Shown: positions 32,936 through 40,701 of the stretch, piece by piece | Layout: each line of letters starts with the position of its first letter | How positions within the stretch are numbered: position 1 is the stretch's first letter | Source: KBS50 sp042666615 | GTDB taxonomy: Bacteria; Actinomycetota; Actinomycetes; Mycobacteriales; Micromonosporaceae | NCBI RefSeq assembly: GCF_042666615.1 | Contig: NZ_JBHTDD010000034.1 | Location: 1 to 64,000 of the forward strand | Direction of reading: 5' to 3' | Length of the DNA: 64,000 nt | Made by a program: the position numbers and the translations under genes | The notes under the pieces: generated by a model | The model's input: only the letters and a program-made list of their open reading frames with translations | Databases searched by the model: none | Told to the model about the DNA's origin: nothing

Positions 32936-34218
32936 GGGCCGGGTTCCCTTCGGCTGAGGTCGTCGATGATGTCGTGGGCGGGGACGCGGGACGGGTCGAC
33001 AAGCGGCACGTTCGGGAGCAGCGGCCGTGCGGCGGCGGGATCCTTGAGCGCGGTCGAGGTGAGCAGGCAGACCACGCTCTCCCAGGCGCCGATCGCGCCG
33101 GCCCGGACGAGCGACTCGGCCGCGGCGATGCTGACCGCGGCCGCGGCCTCGACGAACAGGCCCTCGGTCGCGGCGAGGGCCCGCTGCGCCCGGAGCAGGG
33201 CTGACTCGTCGACGTTGACGGCCCGGCCGTGGGTGTCGCGAACGGCCCGGACCGACTGGCGGGTCGCGTACGCGCCGGCGATGGAGAAAGCCGCCGTCGG
33301 GCGCATGCCGACCGGGCCCAGCGAGGGTCCGTCCTCGGTGTCCCGGGCCAGCGCCCCGGTGAGCGCGGCGAACACCTCGGCACCGACGAGCCGGGGCGGA
33401 CGGTCGATCAGTCCGGCCGTGTGCAGGTCCGCGAACCCGCGCCGCACCCCGGCCAGGCAGTCCCCGTACGCGACCGGGAGCACCAGTACGTCGGGCGCGG
33501 CTCGGCCCAACTGCTCGAAAACCTCGTACGCGATGGTCTTGTATCCGTCGACGCCGTGCGGCGGCGAGCCGACCGGGGGCGCGACCGCGTTGCTGCCCGG
33601 ATACCAGCCGTGCCGCTCGACCCCCTCGGCCAGCAGCGTGTACCGGTCCTCGCTCGTCGGGACGGCGATGACGTCGGCGCCGTACGCCAGCATCAGCGTC
33701 TTCATGGTTTCGGGCACGCTGGCCAGGGTGAAAATGACGCACCGTAACCCGGCGCGGGCGGCGTACGCGGCCAGCGCGGCGCCGTGGTTACCCGTCGACG
33801 CGGCGGTGACCGTCGTGGCGCCCACCTCGGCCGCGGCGGCCACGGTGAGGGCGGCCAGCCGATCCTTGTGCGACCAGGTCGGGTTGGCCGACTCGTTCTT
33901 GACGTACAGCCGGGGATGGCCCAACCGGGAGCCGAGGCCGGGCACCGGCAGCAGCGGTGTGCCCCCCTCGCCCAGCGACACGGGTCGGTCCGGCGCGACG
34001 GGCAGGGCGTCACCCCAGCGCCACAACCCCGGTCGGTCGGCTCTCGCCCGGTGCAGCGCCTCGGTGACCTGGTCGGCCGGCAGGTCGCAGGCGTAGTTGA
34101 CCGGCACGTTGTCCTTCGCGCACACCGGGCAGCCGCGAAAGAACGTGAGGTCGTCGGGAGACGTCCGGTGCCCGCAGCGGGGGCAGCGCAACCCGGCGAG
34201 GCGCGCGGTGCCGTTCAT
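32932..34218 (-). CDS. Threonine synthase-like PLP-dependent enzyme
   Basis: 428 aa, fold-type II. An N-terminal zinc-ribbon-like stretch (CPRCGHRTSPDD, GCPVCAKD), then the PLP lysine in NPTWSHKDRLAALTV (about residue 110) and the phosphate loop ASTGNHGAALAAYAARAG. True threonine synthases usually read NPTGSFKDRG; the WSHKDR variant and the operon context suggest a different beta-elimination or replacement on an imported amino acid. Stop and start overlaps (ATGA) on both sides bind it to its neighbours. ATG 34218 is chosen from the overlap; ATG 34233 is also in frame. Confidence 0.75.
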   Translation of the reverse strand: MNGTARLAGLRCPRCGHRTSPDDLTFFRGCPVCAKDNVPVNYACDLPADQVTEALHRARADRPGLWRWGDALPVAPDRPVSLGEGGTPLLPVPGLGSRLGHPRLYVKNESANPTWSHKDRLAALTVAAAAEVGATTVTAASTGNHGAALAAYAARAGLRCVIFTLASVPETMKTLMLAYGADVIAVPTSEDRYTLLAEGVERHGWYPGSNAVAPPVGSPPHGVDGYKTIAYEVFEQLGRAAPDVLVLPVAYGDCLAGVRRGFADLHTAGLIDRPPRLVGAEVFAALTGALARDTEDGPSLGPVGMRPTAAFSIAGAYATRQSVRAVRDTHGRAVNVDESALLRAQRALAATEGLFVEAAAAVSIAAAESLVRAGAIGAWESVVCLLTSTALKDPAAARPLLPNVPLVDPSRVPAHDIIDDLSRREPGP

Positions 34219-34943
34219 GCTGGTGCCGTCCATCGGCGCAGCCCCTCCCAGCCGTCGTGGGGAAAGTCGGCGGGGCCCGCCCCGACCAGCCGTGCCACGC
34301 CCCAGAAGGTCGCCTCGTTGCTGGCCACCACCGGGCATCCGAACCGCTGCCGCAGCAGTGTCGCGGCCTCCAGACCGCGGAACGCCGTACAACTGACGAA
34401 GATCCCGTCGGCGGGACCCAGGTCGGTGACGGTGCCGGCGATCTGCGCCGGGGTGGCCCGCGCGGTGTCCCGGGGGTCGGGCAGGCTCGGTCCGAGGGTG
34501 CCGGTCACCTCGATTCCGTGCGCCGCGAGGAAGTCCACGACCAGGGCGTCGAGCCACGGTTCGTACGGCGACACCAGCAGCACCCGGGCCAGCCCGAGCG
34601 AGCGGAGCGCGTCGACCGCGGCGGTGGCCGTGGTGGCGCAGGGCAGGCCGGTGGCCTCGGTGACCCGGGCGCTTATCGCGGCGTCGTAGCCGAGTCCGCG
34701 ATACAGGCTGCCGGTGGTGCAGGCGAAGCCGACGGCCGTGCAGCCGGCGTGCCGGAGCAGCTCCGCCGTCCCCGGGGCGGCCTCGGCCAGGGCCACCAAC
34801 TGGTCCGGTTCGTCGCGGGTCATCGCGATCCTGGCGAAGTGCGCGCTGACCGGTGGCGGCAGCGCCAGGCGACTGTCCCATTCCAGCACCGAGTTGGCGC
34901 TGGGCACCAGGAAGCCGAGTCGGTGTGACCATTCGTCGTTCAT
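34215..34943 (-). CDS. Maleate isomerase / Asp racemase-like protein
   Basis: 242 aa, two-lobed cysteine-dependent racemase superfamily. The two catalytic-type cysteines are in GFACTTGSLYRG (about 75) and IFVSCTAFRGLEA (about 190). LGFLVPSANSVLEWDSRLAL at the N terminus matches the AMDase/maleate isomerase branch, which also contains EutA of ectoine utilisation. ATGA overlaps with livF and the PLP gene. It may isomerise or racemise a degradation intermediate of the compound taken up by the adjacent importer. Confidence 0.78.
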   Translation of the reverse strand: MNDEWSHRLGFLVPSANSVLEWDSRLALPPPVSAHFARIAMTRDEPDQLVALAEAAPGTAELLRHAGCTAVGFACTTGSLYRGLGYDAAISARVTEATGLPCATTATAAVDALRSLGLARVLLVSPYEPWLDALVVDFLAAHGIEVTGTLGPSLPDPRDTARATPAQIAGTVTDLGPADGIFVSCTAFRGLEAATLLRQRFGCPVVASNEATFWGVARLVGAGPADFPHDGWEGLRRWTAPA

Positions 34944-35692
34944 GTGGGCAACCCCAGATAGGCTCGTCGGACGTCGGGATCGTCGAGCATTTCCGGCCCG
35001 GTCCCGGTGCGGGCGACCCGGCCGAGTTCGACCACGAGGCCGCGGTCGGCGACGGTCAGCGCCTGGACGGCGTTCTGCTCGACCAGCAGCACACCCACGT
35101 CGTGTGCGGCCAGCGCGCGGAGGGCGTCGAAGACCCGGTGCTGCATCTTGGGTGACAGCCCCAGCGACGGTTCGTCGATGAGCACCACCGTGGGGTCGAG
35201 CATCAACGCCATCGCCATCTCCAGCAGTTGCTGCTCGCCGCCGGAGAGGTTGCCGGCCGCCTGGCCGCGTCGTTCCCCGAGGATCGGGAAGGTCTCGTAC
35301 GCCCGATCCAGGCCGGCGTCGACGGCGGACCGGGGCAGGGTGTAGCCGCCCATCCGCAGGTTCTCCGCCACGCTCATCCGGGGGAAGTTGCACCGCCCCT
35401 GGGGGACCAGGACGACGCCGCGACCGAGCCGGGTCCTGGTGGATTCGCGGCCCACCTCGACACCGTTGAGCCGGATCGAGCCGCGCCGGGTGCCGACCAT
35501 CCCGAACACCGTCTTGAGCAGTGTCGACTTGCCGGCGCCGTTGGCGCCGATGACACAGACGATCTCGCCGCGGGCCAGGTCGAGATCGATGCCACGGAGG
35601 ATGTCGACGTCCTGGTAACCGGCGTGGACATCGCGCAGGGTCAGCACGGGATCCCGGTCGCTGTCCGGCCGCCGGCCGCTGTCAGCCGCCAA
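34940..35692 (-). CDS. livF: Branched-chain amino acid-type ABC ATPase LivF
   Basis: 250 aa from TTG 35692, which has AGGAGG six bases upstream; GTG 35647 would give a more usual 235 aa but has no good site. Walker A GANGAGKSTLL, Q-loop VPQGRCNFPRMSV, signature LSGGEQQLLEMA, Walker B PTVVLIDEPSLGLSP. LivF-type ATPases lack the long C-terminal insert of LivG. With LivG it powers the LivHM permease. It overlaps livG at one end and the isomerase gene at the other. Confidence 0.9.
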   Translation of the reverse strand: MAADSGRRPDSDRDPVLTLRDVHAGYQDVDILRGIDLDLARGEIVCVIGANGAGKSTLLKTVFGMVGTRRGSIRLNGVEVGRESTRTRLGRGVVLVPQGRCNFPRMSVAENLRMGGYTLPRSAVDAGLDRAYETFPILGERRGQAAGNLSGGEQQLLEMAMALMLDPTVVLIDEPSLGLSPKMQHRVFDALRALAAHDVGVLLVEQNAVQALTVADRGLVVELGRVARTGTGPEMLDDPDVRRAYLGLPT

Positions 35693-36437
35693 AGTACGCC
35701 TCCTGTACGTCGTCGCGGGCGATGACCTCGGCGGGTTTCCCCTGCGCCAGGGTGCGTCCCTGGTTGAGCACGACGACGCGATGGCAGAGGCCGACGACCA
35801 GTTCGATGTTGTGTTCGACAAGCAGCACGGTGGTGCCCTCCGCGTTGAGGTCCCTGATCCGGTCCCGGATCAGGTTTCCGATGCTCGGGTTGACCGCCGC
35901 GACCGGCTCGTCGAGCAGCAGCACGCGTGGCGGGGTTACGCACGCGGCGGCGAACTCGACAAGCTTGCGCTGCCCGTACGAGATCTCCCCGGCGGCCTGG
36001 TGCGCGACCGGGCCGAGCGCGAAGGTCTCGATTAGCTCGTCGATCCGGTCCCGCAGCGCCGGGGGTTCCCGGTCCGGCCGGACCAGGTCGGCGAGCCGCC
36101 GGGAACGCGGCCGGCGGCCGAGGGCGGCCACCCGCAGGTTGTGCCGGACGGTAAGCGTCTCGAAGGTTCGGACCTGCTGGAATGTCCGTACCAGGCCGTG
36201 GTGGGCGACCTGGTCGGGGCGCCGGCCGGTGATGTCCCGGCCGTCCAGGTGTACGGTGCCCGCGTCGAGTCGCTGGAGGCCGGTCACGCAGTCGATGGCG
36301 GTGGTCTTGCCGGACCCGTTGGGCCCGATCAGACCGACGATCTCGCCGGCGGCCACCGCGAAGGACACGTCGTCCAACGCCCGCACCCCGGCGTACGCCT
36401 TGCCGAGGCCGTGTACGGCCAGTTCGCCGCCGGTCAT
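35682..36437 (-). CDS. livG: Branched-chain amino acid-type ABC ATPase LivG
   Basis: 251 aa. Walker A GPNGSGKTTAIDC, signature variant ISYGQRKLVEFA (typical of LivG), Walker B VLLLDEPVAAVNPS, and the LivG-specific stretch HHGLVRTFQQVRTFETLTV followed by a basic insert RRPRSRRLAD. ATGA overlap with livM, and its 3' end contains the ribosome binding site of livF. Confidence 0.92.
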   Translation of the reverse strand: MTGGELAVHGLGKAYAGVRALDDVSFAVAAGEIVGLIGPNGSGKTTAIDCVTGLQRLDAGTVHLDGRDITGRRPDQVAHHGLVRTFQQVRTFETLTVRHNLRVAALGRRPRSRRLADLVRPDREPPALRDRIDELIETFALGPVAHQAAGEISYGQRKLVEFAAACVTPPRVLLLDEPVAAVNPSIGNLIRDRIRDLNAEGTTVLLVEHNIELVVGLCHRVVVLNQGRTLAQGKPAEVIARDDVQEAYFGG

Positions 36438-37483
36438 CGGGACACCTCCGAGGGTGGTCGCGGCGCGGGCGGCTTCGCCGGTGGTGGCGGCTTCGCCGGG
36501 TGTCCGAGCCGGCCGATTGTTCGGAACGCCCGTTCCAACCCGTCCGGGATGGTGATGACCACGCCGAGCAGGACGAGGCCGTAGATGACCAGCCGCCACT
36601 CCTCGGCCAGGTGCAGCAGTTGCGGCAGGACCGTGAAGAGCAGGGCCGCCGTCACCACCCCGCGCAGGCTGCCCCGGCCCCCGATGAAGACCATGATCAG
36701 CAGCGCGGTCATGTAGGACATGTCCAGGTTCTCGGGGCACACCACGGACTGGAAGTAGGCGTTGAACACCCCGACCATGGCCGACAGCGCGGCCGAGAGG
36801 CCGAATGCGGTGAGCCGGAAGGCGGTGGGGGAGAGCCCCCGGGCGGAGGCCAGCACCGGGTCGTCCCGAACCGCGGTGAGGGCGAGTCCGAGCCGGCTGC
36901 GGGCCACCCCGAAGGCGGCCGCGATGGTGAGGACGGCCAGGCCGAGCACGACGTAGTACTGCGCCGGGAGGGAGGCCAGCTCGACACCGAACAGGGTCAA
37001 TGCCGGCACGCCGGTGGTGCACAGCGGGCCGCCGGTGAGGCCCACCCAGTTCTTGGCCAGCAGCATCGCGATGGTGGCGAAGCCGAGGGTGGCGATGGCG
37101 AAGGCGTGCAGCGACAGTCGGAACGCGGGGATGCCGATGGCCAGCGCCACGACGACGGCGGCCAGCGCGGATATCACAAGCGTGGCGCCGAACGACCAGC
37201 CGTACCGGGTGCTGAGGATGGCCGCGGCGTACGAGCCGAAGCCGAAGAACACCGGCTGGCACAGGCTCAACGCGCCGATCCGGCCGACCACGAGGTCGAA
37301 GGCGACCGCCAGCGCGACGAACATGAGCGCGGTGATCGCGGTGGACAGGTAGTAGGGCACCGGCAGGATCAGCGGGAAGACCAACGCGAAGGCCAGCCCG
37401 AGCAGCCAGATCGCCGGCTCCACCCGGGTCCGGCGGCCGGCCGGAGCGACGGTGGCGGTGGACGCCTGGTGGCCGCCGGTCAC
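36434..37483 (-). CDS. livM: Branched-chain amino acid-type ABC permease LivM
   Basis: 349 aa with nine to ten predicted membrane helices. Family landmarks: FDLVVGRIGALSLCQPVFFG, the loop WVGLTGGPLCTTGVPA and the EAA-like ALTAVRDDPVLASARGLSPT. The C-terminal tail is proline-rich (PPPPAKPPAPRPPS), unusual but cytoplasmic. It forms the membrane channel with LivH. It overlaps livH and livG by four bases each. Confidence 0.92.
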   Translation of the reverse strand: MTGGHQASTATVAPAGRRTRVEPAIWLLGLAFALVFPLILPVPYYLSTAITALMFVALAVAFDLVVGRIGALSLCQPVFFGFGSYAAAILSTRYGWSFGATLVISALAAVVVALAIGIPAFRLSLHAFAIATLGFATIAMLLAKNWVGLTGGPLCTTGVPALTLFGVELASLPAQYYVVLGLAVLTIAAAFGVARSRLGLALTAVRDDPVLASARGLSPTAFRLTAFGLSAALSAMVGVFNAYFQSVVCPENLDMSYMTALLIMVFIGGRGSLRGVVTAALLFTVLPQLLHLAEEWRLVIYGLVLLGVVITIPDGLERAFRTIGRLGHPAKPPPPAKPPAPRPPSEVSR

Positions 37484-38349
37484 GCCCGCACCACCCGTCC
37501 GAACAGGCCGTGCGGGCGGACCAGCAACACGGCGATCATAATGCTGAAGACGATGACGTCGGCATACGCGCTGGAGATGTATCCGATGGCCAGCGCCTCG
37601 CTGATGCCGAGGACGAAGCCGCTGAGCACGGCGCCGGTGACGTTGCCGAAGCCGCCCATGATGACCGCCGCGAACGCCTTGATGGCGAGCAGGGTGCCCA
37701 TCGTCGGCGAGGCGCTGTAGAGCGGGGTGATGGTGGCCGCCGCGACGCCGGCCATGGCGGCGGCGATGGCGACGGTCACCAGGCCGATCCGGGCGGCGGG
37801 CAGACCCACCACCACGGCCGCCTCCCGGTTCTGTGCCAGCGCCCGCATCGCCTGGCCGGTTCGCGTGCGGTGCAGGAACCAGACGAGGGCGGCGAAGGTG
37901 ATTCCGGTGGCCCCGAGCACGACCAGCCGTTGCGTCGCGATGGTGACGCCGCCCAGGTCCACCGTGCGGACGCTCAGCTCACTGAAGACCGTCTTCGGCA
38001 GCGACCCCTCCACCACGATCGCCAGGTTGATGAGCACGATCGACACGGCGAGGGTGGCGACGAGTTGGACCTGCCAGCCGCGGTGCAGGATCCGGTGCAC
38101 CACGGCCAGGTAGAAACCGATTCCGAAGATCACCATCCCGGCCACCGTGCCGAGCGCGGCGACCGGGTAGGGGAGCCCGAGATAGGTGGCACCGGCGTAG
38201 AGCAGGTAGGCGCCGACCATCACCAACTCGCCGTGCGCGAAGTTGACGATTTCCAGTACGCCGAAGATCAGCGCTAGGCCCGCCGCGACGAGCGCGTACT
38301 GGGAACCCAGGGTGAGGCCGTTGACGAGCTGTTCGAGGAGACCACTCAC
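37480..38349 (-). CDS. livH: Branched-chain amino acid-type ABC permease LivH
   Basis: 289 aa, about eight membrane helices. N terminus LEQLVNGLTLGSQYALVAAG and FGVLEIVNFAHGELVMVGAY are the LivH signature; MRALAQNREAAVVVGLPAAR is the ATPase-contacting loop. GTG start after a 13-base gap from the binding-protein stop. Paired with LivM. Confidence 0.93.
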   Translation of the reverse strand: MSGLLEQLVNGLTLGSQYALVAAGLALIFGVLEIVNFAHGELVMVGAYLLYAGATYLGLPYPVAALGTVAGMVIFGIGFYLAVVHRILHRGWQVQLVATLAVSIVLINLAIVVEGSLPKTVFSELSVRTVDLGGVTIATQRLVVLGATGITFAALVWFLHRTRTGQAMRALAQNREAAVVVGLPAARIGLVTVAIAAAMAGVAAATITPLYSASPTMGTLLAIKAFAAVIMGGFGNVTGAVLSGFVLGISEALAIGYISSAYADVIVFSIMIAVLLVRPHGLFGRVVRA

Positions 38350-38362
38350 GCGCTCGCGCCGT

Positions 38363-39523
38363 TCACTTGCTGGTGTCGATGGTGTCGAGAACGTTGATCT
38401 TCCCGTTTTCGATCTTGAGAATGAACATGTTCGGGTGGGCCTGGTTGTTCTGGTCGAACGTGATCGGCCCGATGCCCGTGTCCAGGTCCACCTTCTTCAA
38501 GCCATCCAGGATGCCGGCCTTGTCGGGCCCGCCCTGCTTGACCGCCTCGGCGAGCGTGATCATGCCGTAGTAGGCGAGGGCGGCGTTGTACGGCGGCACC
38601 GGTTCGCCGTGCTTGGCCTGGTAGGCGTCGAGCAACTCGCGTTGTGACTCGGTCGCGGTCCAGTAGCTCGCCTCCTGGACGCCCTCGGCGAGGGCCGGGT
38701 CGCCGGTGAGCCGGATGCCCTCCGCGGTGGCGCAGCCGCCCCGCCCGTACATCGCGACAGTCATGCCCATCTCCTTCATCTGCCGGAGCATCTGGGCGCA
38801 GTCCTGCGCCTCGGCGAAGGTGATGAACGCGTCGGCCTGCGCCGCGCGCACCTTGGTGAGCTGCGCCCGGAAGTCGCTCCCGCCGAGGTCGTAGTACTCG
38901 GTGGCGACCAGTTCGACGCCCGCCTCCGGCAGCAGCTTCGTGTAGAGATCGGCGGCGCCGCGGCCGAAGTCGTTGTTCGCGGCGACGATCGCCGCCCGCT
39001 TCTTGCCGGCGTCCGCGATGTACTTCGTCCAGTACCGGCCCATGATCGAGTCGTCGATGTTCATCCGCCACATGTACGGGTTGCCGCCGACCCCCGACTG
39101 TTCGCTGATCTTCGCGTTGGTGGAGGCGAAGGTCAGCGCCGGGGTCTTGCTCCTGGCCAGGGTCGGCATGCCGCCGAGGGTGCCGGAGGAACACGGTGAC
39201 CCCAGGATGGCGTCCACCCCGTCCACGTCCGCGAGCTTGCGGAAGGCGGACGCGCCACCCTGCGGCGAGCACTCGTCGTCCGCGGTCACCAGCTCGAAGC
39301 TGACCTCCGGCATCGTCTTGCTGAGATTCTCGATGGCCAGCTCGACGCCCTTCTTCGCGTCCTGGCCGTAGTACGCGGACTTGCCGCTGAAGGCGGCGGA
39401 CAGGCCCACCTTCACCGTCTTGTCACCGTCGTCGGCGGCACCGACCTCGCCGCACGCGCCGACGCCGGCCGTGAGCACCAACGCCGCCGCGAGCGATGTC
39501 GTACGGGTTCCTCGATGTCTCAT
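38363..39523 (-). CDS. livK: ABC transporter substrate-binding lipoprotein (LivK-like)
   Basis: 386 aa. Lipoprotein signal: basic start, hydrophobic LAAALVLTAGVGAC with the lipobox cysteine at about 24. The mature part is a two-lobe periplasmic-binding fold: KVGLSAAFSGKSAYYGQDAK, AILGSPCSSGTLGGMPTLAR and AIVAANNDFGRGAADLYTKL. It captures an amino acid or related small molecule outside the membrane for LivHMGF. GGAGAAGGA precedes the ATG, which overlaps the iclR stop. Its ligand would define the operon's function. Confidence 0.9.
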   Translation of the reverse strand: MRHRGTRTTSLAAALVLTAGVGACGEVGAADDGDKTVKVGLSAAFSGKSAYYGQDAKKGVELAIENLSKTMPEVSFELVTADDECSPQGGASAFRKLADVDGVDAILGSPCSSGTLGGMPTLARSKTPALTFASTNAKISEQSGVGGNPYMWRMNIDDSIMGRYWTKYIADAGKKRAAIVAANNDFGRGAADLYTKLLPEAGVELVATEYYDLGGSDFRAQLTKVRAAQADAFITFAEAQDCAQMLRQMKEMGMTVAMYGRGGCATAEGIRLTGDPALAEGVQEASYWTATESQRELLDAYQAKHGEPVPPYNAALAYYGMITLAEAVKQGGPDKAGILDGLKKVDLDTGIGPITFDQNNQAHPNMFILKIENGKINVLDTIDTSK

Positions 39524-40332
39524 GGTGTCCTTCTCCCTTGCCCTGGTGTGGCCGTGCCTCGGTAACCCAGGTCGGCCGAGATGTCCGAGGCGGCGCCCCG
39601 TACCAGCCGCCGGTAGTGGTCGAGCCCGACCTCCCGCATCCGGAAGCTGCTCGTGGTGACGTTCACGCTGGCGATCACCCGGCCCTCGGCGTCGCGGATG
39701 GGGACCGCGACGGACGCGCTACCGGGAGTGACCTCACTGTCGCTGTAGGCGACGCCGGACTGGCGTACGGCCTCGAGTTCGGCCTGGAGGACCGCCGGGT
39801 CGCAGATGGTCTGGTCCGTGTACCGGACCAGCGGTTCGGCCAGCACCTCGTCGCGGAACCACGGGGGTTGGAAGGCGAGGATCGCCTTTCCGCCGGCGCC
39901 GGCGTGCAACCCGACGGTGTCGCCGAGCTGCACCACGGAGACGATGTGACGGGTCACGTTGACCACGTCGGTGCAGATGTACCGGTGATTGCGCAGGACT
40001 GTCAGCAACGCGGCGTCCTCGGCGCGGTGGGAGAGCGATTCCAGGTGTCGGTGGGCGACGGCACCAAGCGTGGTACGCCTGGCCGCCGCCCGGGCGATCC
40101 GGACCAGTTCCATGCCGAGCACGTAGGTGCCCCGGTCCGAGACCTGCTCGACCAGTCCACCCGCGGTAAGCGTCTGGAGCAGCCGGTGGGTGGCGCTCTT
40201 CCCCAGCCCGAGTTCGCGGGCCAACTCGGTGACGCCCCACTCGCCCTGGCGGCCGAACGCCTTGAGCATCTCCACGGCGTTGCTGACCGAGGTCAACGGG
40301 GGCGTCGCGCGATAGGGATTCGCGTCAGCCAT
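39520..40332 (-). CDS. IclR family transcriptional regulator
   Basis: 270 aa. N-terminal winged helix (about 15-75: SNAVEMLKAFGRQGEWGVTE, LARELGLGKSATHRLLQTLT) and a C-terminal effector domain (HAGAGGKAILAFQP, SVAVPIRDAEGRVIASVNVT). It heads the operon, ahead of livK, and so likely controls its own operon in response to the imported compound. On the minus strand TACCGT lies six bases before the ATG, suggesting a leaderless transcript. Confidence 0.92.
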   Translation of the reverse strand: MADANPYRATPPLTSVSNAVEMLKAFGRQGEWGVTELARELGLGKSATHRLLQTLTAGGLVEQVSDRGTYVLGMELVRIARAAARRTTLGAVAHRHLESLSHRAEDAALLTVLRNHRYICTDVVNVTRHIVSVVQLGDTVGLHAGAGGKAILAFQPPWFRDEVLAEPLVRYTDQTICDPAVLQAELEAVRQSGVAYSDSEVTPGSASVAVPIRDAEGRVIASVNVTTSSFRMREVGLDHYRRLVRGAASDISADLGYRGTATPGQGRRTP

Positions 40333-40338
40333 GGCAGG

Positions 40339-40344
40339 ACGGTA
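40339..40344 (-). promoter_or_regulatory. -10 element of the iclR-liv operon
   Basis: TACCGT on the minus strand, six bases before the iclR ATG. The spacing matches other leaderless genes of the window. It shares the 156-bp divergent region with the multicopper oxidase operon. Confidence 0.45.
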
Positions 40345-40475
40345 GGAGCCCGATCACCTCGGGACAAGGGTTGCGGAACTCCGTCCCGCTATGAGGAACA
40401 GCAGGTCAGACGGGGGACGGCCGACAGCTGGCCGGATGGCTCTGGGGAGCGATGCGGTGGCGGCGCCGCCGGCCA

Positions 40476-40481
40476 TAGCGT
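40476..40481 (+). promoter_or_regulatory. -10 element of the multicopper oxidase operon
   Basis: TAGCGT, seven bases before ATG 40489; the same hexamer and spacing occur before 47049 and 56727. Predicts a leaderless mRNA. Confidence 0.55.
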
Positions 40482-40488
40482 CGACCGC

Positions 40489-40701
40489 ATGACAAAGACG
40501 GGGGTACGTCGTCTCGCCGGGGCGCTGATCGCGCTCCTCGGTTTCTTCATCCTCTACGGCGGGCTGTTCGTGCCGATCGGCGTGATCGTGCGGGATCGCG
40601 AGATGATCCCGGCGCCCGAGTCCTGGGTGGCCTTCTGGATCATCGGAGTGGGTGTGTTGCTGGCGGTGTGGCCGTCCCGCCGCCGGGCCGGGGGGCGCTG
40701 A
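40489..40701 (+). CDS. Small two-helix membrane protein
   Basis: 70 aa: basic start MTKTGVRRLAG, a first hydrophobic helix ALIALLGFFILYGGLFVPIG, an acidic/basic turn RDREMIPAPES, a second helix WVAFWIIGVGVLLAVW and a basic tail RRRAGGR. No family recognised. It is the first gene of a four-gene operon and its TGA overlaps the multicopper oxidase ATG, so it may help membrane assembly or copper handling of that system. Confidence 0.65.
   Translation: MTKTGVRRLAGALIALLGFFILYGGLFVPIGVIVRDREMIPAPESWVAFWIIGVGVLLAVWPSRRRAGGR

Noticed and set aside
31658..34943. Bona fide ectoine degradation genes eutA, eutB, eutD
   Set aside because: Superfamily membership agrees, but motifs in the PLP enzyme and the lack of the ectoine transporter, EutC and EutE prevent that name; kept only as a hypothesis.
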